From contig JANUWF010002362.1 of NCBI GenBank assembly GCA_026120185.1, positions 868,001-932,000 on the forward strand: DNA of 64,000 bases. The letters are read 5' to 3'. The notes below the pieces were generated by a model. The model made no database searches. It saw only the letters and a list, made by a program, of their open reading frames with translations, and was not told the origin of the DNA. Both the position numbers and the translations under genes were made by a program. Positions 35,613 to 47,726 of this stretch are shown here, one piece after another; the first letter of the stretch is position 1; every line of letters begins with the position of its first letter. This DNA comes from Voacanga thouarsii. Lineage: Eukaryota > Streptophyta > Magnoliopsida > Gentianales > Apocynaceae.

Positions 35613-37774
35613 TTCAACAACAACAAACTAAGCCTTTTTCCCAAGAAACTTGGGGTCGGCTACATGAATTAATGTCTAGCAACGTGTGGTTATCTACATG
35701 AATTCTCTCTCTCCACTTCCTTCTATCGGCCGTCATACTCTCATTTAAATCTAACAAAAACATATCTCTCCTATCACCTTTATCCATGTCATTTTAGGCT
35801 CGCCTCTATCTCTGTCTAACCTATCATACCTTCCTTCCTCAATCCTCCTACCATAAGCATTCCTCGGTCTTTTCTGTATAAGTCCAAACTAATGCAGGCA
35901 GCTTTCTCTTATATTTTTCTCAATAGATGCCACTCCCACCTTTTCCCTAATGGTCTCATTTTTTACTCTATCATTTCTAGTATATCTACATATCCACCAT
36001 AATATACGCATCTCAGCTACTTTTATTTTTTGAATATGACACCTTTTAACTGCTCAACATTTTGTGCCATATAGCAAAGCAGGTCTTATGACTGTTCTAT
36101 AAAACTTTCCCTTTAGATTCAATTGTATACTACAATCACATAGAATACCAGTCGCACTTCTCCATTTCAATCAACCCGTTGTAACTCGGTGTGTAACGCC
36201 ACCATCGAGCTCTTTGTCTTTCTGAATAATAGATCCTAGATATAGGGAGTAATCACATATTAATATATCTCTACTATCAAAAGTTACACTCTGAGCTATA
36301 TTTCTACTACTACTGAACTTACATTCTATAAACTCTATTTTAATCCTAGTAATTCTGAAGCCCTTGGATTCCAATATCTGTCGCCATAATTCCAATTTAG
36401 CATTTACATCGACTCTAATCTCATCAATCAACATAATATCATCAGCAAATAACGTATACTATGGCACAACCTTCTGGATAGTGTGGATCAACTCATCCAT
36501 AACGGCTGCAAAGAGGAAAAGGCTAAGCGCTGATCTTGATGCACCCCATAGTAATAGAAAACTTTGCAGTCACTTCAACGCAATTCTTTACACTTGTACA
36601 TGCTTTCTCATACATATCTTTAATAAAAGTAATATACTTTAGCGATACATCTTTCTTGGCCAGCACCCACCAAACTACTTCTTTAGGCATCTTGTCATAA
36701 GCTTTTCCCAGGTTAATAAATACCAGATGTAAATCTTTATTTTTTTCTTATAATATTCAATCATCTTTTGTAATAAATGAATTACCTCTATAGTGGAATG
36801 CACAGGCAGAAAACCAAATTGATTATCTGAAATTTGTATAATGCCCCTTAACCTCTGTTCAATCACTATCTCCCAGAATTTCATACTATGACTTATGAGT
36901 TTAATCCCACAGTAATTGGCACAATCTTGAACATCCTTTTTATTCTTATAAAGAGGAATTATAGTATTATTCCTCCACTCTGTAGGCATATTATTAACTC
37001 TATATATCTTGTTGAACAGACTTGTGAATCACATAATACACTTTCTAAACCTCGATCGGTATACCATCCGATCCCATTATTATTATTTTTGGTCGCATCC
37101 TTTTAAGAGAATCTTAGACTTCATACTTTTGAATATGACGAATACACACACGGTTAACCTCTTCGTTCAAAATCGCAAGGCTACCCACACTCAAAACTTA
37201 GACTTAACTCCCGTTAAATAACTTATCAAAATTGGACCTCTATCTCTTCTTTATTTTTTCATCTTTAACCAAAACTATATGGTTGTCATCCTTCACACAT
37301 TTCATCACACCAATATCTCTTGTCTTTTTCTCCATGAAACGCGCTAGTTTATATATATTTTTCTCCCCTTCTTTAGTATCCAACTTTTCATATAAGTACT
37401 TGTAAACAATAGATCTTGCTTTTTTAACAGCTTCTTTAGCTTTTCTTCGCCCGACATTATATTTCTCAAAATTCTCATCACTCCTGCACTTCCCTAAGTT
37501 TCTATAGCACTCTCTTTTATTCCTTACGATTTCTTTCACTTCGCTATTTCACCACACCACATCTTTGTTTAGAGCTACTCTTCATTTAGATTCACTAAGC
37601 ACTTCCTTAGCTACTGTCCTAATACATTGAGCCATCTTTCTCCACATAGTATTTGGATTTGAATCCATATCAGAAGACCAACCATCCGTCTTGACTACCT
37701 TATCAACAAAGGCTATTATTTCATCCCTCTGTAGCTTCTACCACTTGATCCTAGGGTCAACTTGATGATTCTGC
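35613..37774 (-). pseudogene. RTE-clade LINE: reverse transcriptase part and 3' end
   Basis: The plus strand starts TTCAACAACAACAAAC, then AAGCCTTTTTCCCAAGAA and CTTGGGGTCGGCTACATGAA. This is the reverse complement of the conserved plant RTE tail ending in a TTG repeat. On the minus strand come a basic region between endonuclease and RT (KAKEAVKKARSIVYKYLYE, 37539-37240), RT motifs PTEWRNNTIIPLYKNK, SDNQFGFLPVHSTIEVIHLL (36989-36675), the catalytic FADD in FADDIMLID (36425-36450) and VNAKLELWRQILESKGFRI. Many stops and frameshifts make it dead. It is split from its endonuclease by the copia LTR at 37775. Confidence 0.9.
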
Positions 37775-38996
37775 TGTTAGTGTTGTGCCCTAGAGGCAAT
37801 CACTTGTACATTGTATATGATACATTTTATTTTAATAAAAGGCATTATTTGTCTTACAGTTTATTTTGTTTACTTTAAGTAATATACCTGTTTGATAAAG
37901 TCCATACTACAACACTGTGTTAAGAAAATTATGATAGAGATCATGATATGAGATTCCTACTACATTGGATGATGTTAGTACTTAAATAGTCCCTAGTTAT
38001 AGTATTAATGAGACACGACATCATTAATGTATCAAGATTAGCATATATTAGACTTCTTGATTTGATCAGGCGGTGGTTCTCATAACTGTGAGTATTGAGA
38101 TATTCAAAGTTAACACATGGATGCTTGTTAATGGAACAAGTTCATTGGATGACCTAGCTTTGAGATAATCACATAGATAACTATTTAGTGCCAGTGATAT
38201 AAAATCAATATAACAAACGTGTAAGTATCCTTAGACTTGAGATCTCCAAGGTACTTTGTTTGCTGAGCATTGTACTTTGATTCCAATCTCCGGAGCTCAA
38301 TCGAGGGCCGTTTATGGGATAGATATTAGATATATTGTGAGGTAAACGAAAGTAGTTGAGAGGGTCAATAAAGGATTCACCACTCCAAATAGTAGGGGCA
38401 AATATCTCACGGCCACTTGTAGGAATTACTCCTTGAAAGTCCTTGGCCAAGGCAATTGTGTATTGGAAATAGTTCCAATTGATACATATCTAGAGTAGTG
38501 GGTTCCTGGTACAAGTACTATTGTATTCGGGACAGAATTATTTCAGGAGGGAGTTGGCACTAATTCCGTACTCCAAACCGAATGAGATATTGTATGGTGA
38601 AAGGAGTTAATTGTACTGAAGTTTGTTATTGAAGGGTTTCATGTTAAGCCACTTGACTTCTTGGACTCTTGGGTGGTCATGATGTGTTGCTAGATACCGC
38701 TCATGGTATGGGAATATGGGTTTATTAATTGATGAATTAATAAGCCAATCTTGATTAGAATTAATAGGATTAATTCTAATTAATTATGGATTATTAATCT
38801 TAAAGACGTTTGAATTAATTCTTGTTCTCTACCAATTGACTGGGAAACCTAATAGGTCACACACAGTAGAGGATTATATGCTCAAGATGTTATTTGATAA
38901 CATAGTGGGGTTAATTGAGAGAAAGAGACGTTGTTGTGGACAAATTATAATTAGTTATAATTTGTGGTCCAACTTGTAATTGTGAGAACTTGATGT
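37775..38996 (+). mobile_element. Copia family C LTR, first part (1222 bp)
   Basis: TGTTAGTGTTGTGCCC onward aligns with the minus-strand solo LTR from 21354 down to 20131 (1224 bp), up to the word TTGATGT. At 38997 the sequence changes abruptly into copia gag. It is inserted in the LINE; TCTGC at 37770-37774 and TCCGC at 42828-42832 are the likely target duplication with one change. Confidence 0.9.
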
Positions 38997-41900
38997 GCAT
39001 TCTGTCCACAAGAGGTACAAGAAGGATAGTGATACAACATCATGTATTATGCTGGCATCCATGACTCCTGAATTGCAAAAACAGCACGAGCATATGCATG
39101 ATCAATTGATCATTTTACATCTTCAAGTGTTTTTTGATGCCCAAGCCAGAACTGAGAGATATGAGATCTCGAAGTAACTATTCCGTTGCAAAATAGCAAA
39201 GGGTTCTTTTGTGGCCACTCATGGGCTGAAGATGCTGGGCTTGATAGAAAAGCTTGGATCTCTCGGGTTTGCGATGAATCATGACTTAAGTGTTGACTTA
39301 ATTCTTCAGTTTTTGCCAAATAGTTTCTCATAATTTGTGATTAACTATCAGATGAACAAGATTGAGTCTACCATTCCTGAGTTGATCAATCTTTTCAAAA
39401 CTGCGGAGTTCTCCATAAAGAAGGATTCCAATGTAGTTTTAATGGTTGAATCTTCCTCTTCTAAGAAGAAAGTTCAAAAGAAGAAGAAGAAGACTCCCAT
39501 GAAGCCTAAAGGTAGTGTGAACAAGAAGGATGCAGTTACCAAGGGCCCATACCATCATTGTAGGAAGATGGGCCACTGGAGGCACAACTGCAAAGCCTAC
39601 TTGGAGACCATTAAGGACAACAAGCAGAAGGAGAAGCTTACAAGCACTTCTACTTCTACTCCGGGTATGTTTATGATTGAGATAAATATTGCCTTTAGAA
39701 ATGAGATATGGGTATTAGATATCGGGTGTGGATCTCATTTGTGCAATAACTTGCAGGGACTAAAGAGCAGTAGAAGGCTAGAGAAAGGCGACGTGGACCT
39801 ACGTACTGCAAATAAGGCAAAGGTTGTTGCACTTGCTGTGAGGACATATGAACTGAACCTGCCTTTGGGATTAATTCTAGAACTGCAAAACTGTTATTAT
39901 GTACTAGTTTTAATGAAAAACATTATCTTAGTTGTATGTTTAGACTTATGTGGATTTCATTTAATATTTAAGAATAAATGTTGTTCTTTTTCTTTGAATG
40001 ATATTCACTATGGTTCAGCAATTTTGGTTAATGGTTTATATGTTCTAGACTTAGATAATCAAATTCTCAATATAAACAATAATAAACCTAAAATGGATAA
40101 CTCTAACATCTCTTACTTATGGCATTGTCGTTTGGGCCTTGTAAACAAAAATCGTGTTTCTAAGTTACACAAGCTTGGTGACTTAGGGTCATTTGATTAT
40201 GAATCATATGGCACATGCAAATCTTGTTTATTAGGCAAAATGACTAAAACTCTTTTTCCAGGGAAAGGAGAATGGGTCAAGGAGTTATTAAAACTCATAT
40301 ATTTTGATGTATATGGCCTAATGTCAATACAAGTAAGAGGAGGTTACAACTATTTCATAACCTTTATCGATGACTTCTCACGATACGGGTATTTGTATTT
40401 AATGAAATACAAATATGAGGCCTTTGAAAGGTTTAAAGACTTCAAGAATGAAATAAAGAAACAACTTGGCAAAAGTATAAAGACTCTAAGATCGGATCGA
40501 AGAGAAAAATACTTGAGCCAGGAGTATTTGAGTTATCTTAGAGATAATGGGATATTATCTCAATGGACTCCACCACATACACCTCAGCATAACGGTATAT
40601 CTGAGAGAAGGAATCGAACCCTTCTGGACATAGTACGGACCATGATGGCTTCTGCAGACCTACCAAAATCATTTTGGGGGTATGCACTGGAAACTTCTGT
40701 TTATATACTAAACAGAGTTCTGACAAAATCGGTTTATACTACCCCATTTCAGATGATCTTTGGTAAGAGACCAAAGCTATCTCACTTGCGAGTATGGGGT
40801 TGTCCTGCCTTTGTTAAAAGGCCATAGTCAGACAAACTTGATAGTAAGTCTGACAAATATTTGTTTGTGGGATATCCAAAAGAATCATTCGGATATTACT
40901 TCTATTTACCCTCCGAAAAAAAATTATTTGTTTTGAAGCATGCCGTCTTCTTAGAGAAGGAGCATATGCTCAAAGGGGATAATGTGAGTAAGATTGAACT
41001 TCGTGAAGTTCGTGAAGATCAAACAAATAAGGATCAACCATCTAACCCCACGTCTATTGAGAGAATAGATGTACCTTCTAATACATAAGAACCTCGTAGA
41101 TCTAGTAGGATACGTGTGGCACCTGAGAGATATGGATTTTTCATCAATGACCATAATGACGTGTTGCTCATAGATAAAGATGAGCCTACTACCTACAAGA
41201 ATATTCTGAATAGTTCAGAATCTGGCAAATGGCTTGAGGCCATGAAGTCAGAGATGGATTCCATGTACGATTACCAAGTATGGACTTTGGTTGATCCACC
41301 CAAAGGAATTAAACCTATTGGGTGCAAGTAGGTTTTCAAGAAGAAAACAAACATGGATGTTAACTTAGTTACCTATAAAGCACGACTAGTGGCAAAGGGT
41401 TATCGTCAACAATATGGTATTAACTATGATGAAACCTTCTCACCAATAGCCATGTTGAAATCCATTAGGATACTCCTAGCCATTGCTGCTCATCTTGATT
41501 ATGAGATTTGGCAAATGGATGTGAAAACAGCTTTCCAAAATGGAAATCTGGCTGAGGAAGTGTATATAACACATCTGAGGGTTTCACATCCAATGATAGC
41601 ACAAAGGCGTGCAAGCTGCAAAGATCTATTTATGGACTTAAGCAAGCTTTTAGGAGTTGGAACCTCTGTTTAGATGAAACAATCAAAGAGTTTGGTTTTA
41701 TTCAAAACATGGATGAGCCTTGTGTATATAAGAATGTTAGTGGGAGTGCAATTGTTTTCTTACTGCTTTATGTAGATGACATATTGCTAATAGGAAACGA
41801 TATACCTGTCTTACAAACGGTTAAAATTTGGTTGTCTAAACAATTCTCCATGAAAGACCTTAGAAAAGCAACCTATATTCTTGGAATAAGGATCTATAGA

Positions 41901-42340
41901 GATAGATCCAAAAGGTTGCTTTGTCTTTCATAGTTCACATACATAGATAAAGTGCTAAAGAGGTTTAGCATGGATCAATCCAAAAAGGGATTCTTACCCA
42001 TGTCACATGGTGTAAGCCTTTCAAAGTCGATGTCTCCCAAGACACAAGTTGGAAGGGATCACATGAGTAAGATTCTATATGCCTCGGCAGTTGGATCTAT
42101 CATGTATGCTATGATATGTACTAGGCCCGATGTATCTTGTGCTCTTAGTTTAACAAGCAGATACCAATCTGACCCTGGTGAGGGTTATTGGGCGGCTGTA
42201 AGGAACGTTCTAAAGTATTTATGAAGGACTAAGGATATGTTCTTGGTATATGGAGAAGGTGATTTGAAAATAAACAGGTATACTGATGACAGTTTTCAAT
42301 CTGACAAAGCTGATTTCAAATCACAATTCGGCTACGTGTA
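38997..42340 (+). pseudogene. Copia gag-pol core lacking both ends, sitting inside an LTR
   Basis: Order: gag from its middle (CIMLASMTPELQKQHEHM), gag C-part, zinc knuckle CRKMGHWRHNC with the first Cys lost (39545), protease WVLDIGCGSHLC (DIG instead of DTG), integrase with WHCRLGLVNKNRV (second zinc His replaced), CKSCLLGK, catalytic Asp in FDVYG and LRSDRREKY, Glu in HNGISERRNRTLLD (39337-40827), then RT with TFSPIAMLKSIR, WQMDVKTAFQNG, LYVDDILLIGND (about 41770), and RNase H cut off after SDKADFKSQFGYV. Stops at 40825, 41086, 41329, 41931 and 42222; one frameshift near 41570. The gag N-end, the RNase H end, a primer-binding site and a polypurine tract are absent. Confidence 0.92.
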
Positions 42341-42827
42341 TTACGGAATTCTAATTGGATTAGAATTCTCAGTTTTAGCAGGATATTTCAATTATATATA
42401 TGATATAATCGAAACCCTAGCTGAGGTTTGGATCAATAAACACACAAAAATAATATCCACGAACTTTCTCTCTTCTCTCTCCCTCTCTCTCGATTGTTCT
42501 TGAGAAGCCCTAGCCGCAATCTTTTTCTGCTAGCATAAAAAATTTGGTGCTTAAGTATTCCTCTATGTTGATTACTGTTAGAGCTAATCACACACTGTGA
42601 TTATAGTGGTTAGACGTCCAACTCTCATGGAGTTTGCACAAGAGGATTGCTGGATCGCGCCTCGACTTGAAGAAGAAATTTTTGTTCTTCGGACGATCAC
42701 CCAAAGGTAAAAGTTGTTACCTTTATTATCATTACGTCTTATTTTCCACACATAGACGGGTCCTGGGAGGGTATCTCGTTTTATTTTCTGCTGTGCCGTA
42801 TATAATATGAGCCTAAGATACCTAACA
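42341..42827 (+). mobile_element. Copia family C LTR, second part (487 bp)
   Basis: GGAATTCTAATTGGATTAG to GATACCTAACA corresponds to 20119 down to 19647 of the solo LTR (473 bp). With the part at 37775-38996 it makes one LTR less about 11 bp; nothing is duplicated between the two parts. Confidence 0.88.
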
Positions 42828-42832
42828 TCCGC

Positions 42833-43379
42833 AACTTATCATTTTTTCTAAAATTAAAATTGAGGACTTACAGCCTGTATTGCGTAACTATACTCTTACC
42901 TGGAATAACTTTACAATCCGTACAACCACCACGAAATTTACGCCTCATAATAAAGAAGTCTACCTGACTGGTATTTAATCGCTTCTAAAGGTCACTAAGT
43001 GAGAATCTTTCTTCTTAAACTAGGTGTTTGCTATGGTCAAAACATAGGCCAAGTCAAAGTCAAGAATAGCAGTTCTTGCTTCATTTCGAATTCTAAAACC
43101 TTGACCTCTATAAACACTCTCAAACCTGCTCTAATTAGTATCCATAGGTCCATTTAGATCACCACCAATGAAAAGCTTCTCTGCACACAATACACTTTAT
43201 ACAATCTCATCTAAATCATCCTAAAATTGTTGCCTAATTGAGTCATCAAGTCCCACTTATGGCACATACGCACTAATAACAGTAGTAATCTCGCCGCCAA
43301 TCATGATCTTGATGCTCAAAATCCTATCATTCTTCCTCTGTACTTCAACCACATTATTAATAAATTTACAATCAATAAT
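42833..43379 (-). pseudogene. RTE-clade LINE: endonuclease part
   Basis: Minus strand from 43379: VEVQRKNDRILSIKIMIGGE, VISAYVP, KLFIGGDLNGPMDT (catalytic Asp-Asn motif of the APE-type endonuclease), RNEARTAILDFDLAYVLTIA, KDSHLVTF, VDFFIMRRKFRGGCTDCKVI. This is the RTE-type endonuclease with several stops. The N-terminal end is cut by the Tekay-like LTR starting at 43380. The part after 42833 continues at 37774, beyond the copia insertion. Confidence 0.9.
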
Positions 43380-43997
43380 TATAACACCTCACTACCTACG
43401 CCCTATTAGGGCTGGGGATGTCGCCCCGTCCACCGGACAAGGGGTCTTTATAATGAGAACACAAAATAAAATAAAAAAAATACTTCAAAATTAAACTTAT
43501 TACAACCCAGCAATACATGAACAAATCAAGAATAAATGTCTGCTACTGTCTCTCAAAAGCAATACATAGGTAAAATAAAAGAGAGACTTCAAAATCATTA
43601 GCAACATTCTAGCTAATGACCTTCACAACAAGATTGACCTGAAAACATGGTATAAAAGATGGTGAGATAAAATTCTCAGTAAGCCCATATGTGCTTTGAG
43701 TGTTTCGGTAAAACGGTTCATGTATGCAAGTTGTAAAAGTTTCATAAAAGAAATTACTGGCAGGCATTAAATAAATGTCATAAGCGAAGAGTGGTGTTTT
43801 GCTTTCCAAAACATACATGTGCATAATAAATACAACAACTCAAAAGAGGCAGCCATGGCACCACACGTTAGGCACCAAGATAATATAACGATCAGAATGC
43901 TGCACGTTGAGCATACTAACACAAGGTAGGTGTACGACCTACTGGGTGAGATACTCTATCTCTACACCCAAACTTACCGATTGTCCACTCCAAAAAC
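43380..43997 (-). mobile_element. Tekay-like element 1, 3' LTR, terminal part
   Basis: Plus strand TATAACACCTCACTACC (TG changed to TA), GGGGATGTCGCCCCGTCC, ACAAGGGGTCTTTATAA. It ends at CACTCCAAAAAC, where a copia solo LTR enters. The rest of the LTR resumes at 50225 with ATACAGTCCACTTTGACTG. Confidence 0.85.
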
Positions 43998-44266
43998 TGT
44001 TGGTTTGAAAGAAAATAGAAGAGCATGCTTGCAGGCAACCAAAAAAAAAAAAAAAAAAAGGAGGCAAAAAAAAAAAAAAAAAACCGAAGAACAACAACAG
44101 CATGGAAGAATTTAGACCATACCTCTGCATGCCTTAAACCTCTTAGGCTACAGAAGAATGGATTGAACCACGGGGACAACCCCTTCTTGCCCGCTTGATG
44201 AAGCTTCCGGTTAAAATCCCGCTAACCTCCTACTTCACCTCGTTTGCATGAACGCCAAGCTTTCTG
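43998..44266 (-). mobile_element. Copia family A solo LTR, 3' terminal part
   Basis: Minus-strand end of the LTR: CTTTCAAACCAACA at 43998. AAAAC at 43993-43997 and 50220-50224 is a perfect target duplication. It contains two A-runs (44040-44059 and 44067-44083). The remaining LTR is at 48502-50219. Confidence 0.85.
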
Positions 44267-44518
44267 TGTGAAACCCCATCTAAAACCAACTCTAGAGTAA
44301 GGGGGTCAGGATACATATCATATTTTTTTGCATGCATAAATATATTTTTGAATGATTTTATGTGCTTTAGGATTATAATTTATAGTCTAGAAATCTTAGA
44401 TGTGCTTATTGAGTAGGAAGGGTAAAATGATAATTTTGCTTGAAGTGAAAATAGGGAGATAGCTTAAGGATTAAATAGGAAGAATATTTAGAGGAGAAAA
44501 TAGGAGCAAGACTTGTTG

Positions 44519-44575
44519 TGGTTTAGTGGTTAGAGCTTTGGAATTAATCTCTAAGGTCTTGAGTTCAAATCCCAG
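44519..44575 (+). other. tRNA-like cloverleaf core in Tekay-like LTR (best copy)
   Basis: TG then D-stem GTTT / GAGC around AGTGGTTA (44521-44536, A14, G18, G19, A21 in place). An anticodon-arm-like hairpin TTGGA-ATTAATC-TCTAA (44538-44554) has a 7-base loop with T at the U33 place. A 4-base variable region follows, then T-arm TTGAG-TTCAAAT-CCCAG (44559-44575) with one mismatch and a perfect TTCRANY loop. Box A and box B of an internal Pol III promoter are thus both recognisable. No acceptor stem can be drawn, so it is not a functional tRNA gene. Confidence 0.6.
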
Positions 44576-46902
44576 TAATTAAGTCTTATTATGATTAAAT
44601 TTTATTTTATATAAGGTGGAATATTTTCATCCCTTGCCATAAGTAGAAGTAGGAGTGTTGTCCAAGTGGAGACATGAAGGAAATGTCCTAGTCCTATTCT
44701 TGTGCCTTAAAAGAATTCTTAAAGGATTCATGTCCTTCTACTCCCTATCTTACCTTAATTCTCTACTAATTAAACTTATTCAATTTATCCAAATCCACAT
44801 TTTAATTCCAGAAAATTCAACAAGGTTTATTAACCTTGGAATTTCAAAAATGACTCTTTAAGGATAGAGTTTTAACTGAAAATAGGGAAGGAGTTAAGGA
44901 AGGTTTCCAGGAGAATTAATCTCCATGGTTGAACTTTCAAACTCCATTCCATAAGTGTTCATCTTCTTCATGATAGCAATTTGGAAATTTTCCAGCTTCT
45001 TGGTCAATCTAGCTCTCGAAAACTTCAGCCATTTTTCTCACTCAAATGCTGCCAGAAAAATAGCCAATTTGCTCGATTTGAAGACTGAAATCTTTGGCCA
45101 AAATTCGGACTGTACAAAGCTGTGCAAACCAGGAAAAAAATCTTGGACAGTTTCGCAGCTTAGTAAGCCAAAAACTAAGCTGTTTCTTCTAGCCTTCAAA
45201 CTAGTAATTTACCTCTATCTTTCCTCCATAAAGAAGGTTGGAAACCATCCTTAAAGGACCCGCCAATACCTCTTCAAACTAACTGTAAGTCAGCTGGAAC
45301 ATTGCAGAAAAAACTGCACAAAAATTCCAGCAAACCACTCGACTAAATAACCAGAAATTCCAGCCTTGCTCCCTCTTCAACCTTGTCCGAAAATCACTTT
45401 AACTTTCTGTAAAAATAACCTTAGTCAGACATGAACTGAACTTCATCACCCTCCACCATTGATCTGCACGAATGAACACCATAGCCACTCCTTAAATCAC
45501 TCCTTCAATCACTACAATCAAGCTTTCAATTGGGATTCAAAATTTCAGCAAATTGCTCCATGAAAACTTCCATGGATTAAGCTTCAAATAACCAGAAAAT
45601 TTCCTCCACCATAACACTTAGAATTTCGGCCACCTATGACCCCTTCAAACCTCATTCATCTCAGCAAAACCTTAGCAAACTAGTCGGCCATTGAAGCTCC
45701 CAAGAACCTCCATCAACCAAACCATTCTTACCATATCTTTTACCTTAATTCACTCCATAAATTACTCCTTTTGAATTTCAAACAACCAGCTTTCCCCCTT
45801 TCCCCTAATCTGAAAATCTAATCACAAGAGTTCCTCTAACCATTTGGCCAACATCCTTTAGCAAATTTTGTCCAGCTTTCTCTCCATTCTCTCCATTTCT
45901 CCAAGAACACCAAGAACACACACCACCATTCCCAAGCCTAAGACCACTCTAAATACCTCCAATCCCTTTCAAAAACTCCAAATCACAGCTATTCACCCTC
46001 TAGAGTCCATTTCTAGATTTTATAACATCAAACATTGAAAACAAAATTCTGCTGTCGGATAAAAAATCAGAATTTTTCTTGAAGATTCAAGAACTCTCTC
46101 AAGGTAGCCAAGAACGATTATGTTCATCTTCTTTCCTCTTCAATCTTTAATATAATATACTAATTCTATCTCTCATTCTCTCTCTCCCTCCCCCCCTCTC
46201 TCTCTCGACCGAAATGGTTGTTTCAACCATGGCCGTTTTTCTTCTTCTTTCTTGGATGATTCAAGCCTCCTAAGCGTGTGGATTCTCTTGAATTTTTATC
46301 AAGGTAGTCATCAATCAAGTATGTCTCTTTAACCCCCTCCTTAATTCTAAAATCATGTCTCTTGGATGTTGTTAGAAAAGGATGGAATATGATTGGGGAT
46401 TGAGAATGTGTTTGTATGAATGAGTTGAGATTGGAGCATAAGGATGTTTTGTCATGGTTGAGTTTTATGATATTTTGTAGTTTGTTGCATGTTCTTCATG
46501 TCGTAAGTTAGTATGAATGATTAAGCATGATAGATATTATGTCACCTTTGGTGAATAGGGTTTTATGTTCTTGTATTCTTGTTCAAGCCATGAATATGAT
46601 TATGCTTAGTGAAGTTTGGATCATGTGATGGTAGATATGGATTTAAGCCTTTATTCATGAATTGAATGGTTTGTTGATTGGTGTTGGAGTTTATGTTCAT
46701 GATTCTTGTTAGCCATAGGAAAATTATGATCATGACCTTGTTGATCCTAAACTATTTAAGTTAGCCAATTTTAATACATTGATAAAATTTAATATTATAT
46801 TTTTTTCCAATAATTTCGAAAACCCTAGGAAGCTTTAGAATTAGATTATTAAATGAAATAGTGAGATTTTAGCCAAATAAATGATATCTTCTATTAAAAA
46901 TA

Positions 46903-46934
<32 letters not shown>

Positions 46935-47714
46935 GTAATAATAATAAATAAGGCCTTTTATATAAATAATCATAATAGGTAAAATATTAATCTTATAGGT
47001 CATAAATTCATAAATACTATTAAAATTTATTTATTACCTTTTGATCAAAATTTAATAAAATTTACTATTAATTTTATTTGTTAATTATTTTCTATCTATT
47101 AATTATTAATTAAGAGATTAGTAATAATTTAATATTTTTAAGACTTAGGACCCTTCATCAAATAAATCCTAGTTTATTTATTAATAACAAAGGTTATATT
47201 TGAACCTATAACTTACTAGTAATTATTTCACAATCCCTAGTTATTTTATTATCAAAATAGATTTATTTTATAAAACCATTTTACCATCTAGACTTAAAGT
47301 TTAGGACATTAGGGTCATGATTGTAATAAGTTGATCTAGGATTATTTATGGAAGCAACTATAGCTTGAGTATAGCCATATGGCTTGTGTTTACCCCAGGC
47401 GGGGTTAGGTCAGCTTTAGAAGGTTTGTGAATTTTCAAGCAAAGGATCAGGTAAGCTCCTGCACAAAACTTTTTTGATGACAAAAGGTTACTATGGCAAG
47501 CCAAACGCGAAGTGTGTGAACACTCATTTGGTAAAGGCAATTCAGGACTATTTGCTTTCTGTTTTAGTCAAATCATTTGGAATCAACAAACAGTTTTACT
47601 CAAACACTAAACTCTTTCTAAAACCAAATTTGACATGAACTTTAGAAACTCTTAATTGTTGTTTCCAAATTAAACAATGTTTTATCAGTTTTCTCCCAAG
47701 TAGGACAATTGACG

Positions 47715-47726
47715 TTGAGTACTCAA
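47715..47726. promoter_or_regulatory. 12-bp palindrome in Tekay-like LTR
   Basis: TTGAGTACTCAA, the core of the word at 1806-1819. Confidence 0.55.

Noticed and set aside
43916..44179. Open frames of 60-90 codons around poly-A runs
   Set aside because: They cross the junction of a Tekay-like LTR and a copia LTR and are rich in Lys or Phe because of A/T runs.
44519..44575. A functional tRNA-Leu(TAA) gene
   Set aside because: The anticodon-like triplet is TAA, but there is no acceptor stem, no long variable arm, and the T-stem has a mismatch; kept only as a tRNA-like module.
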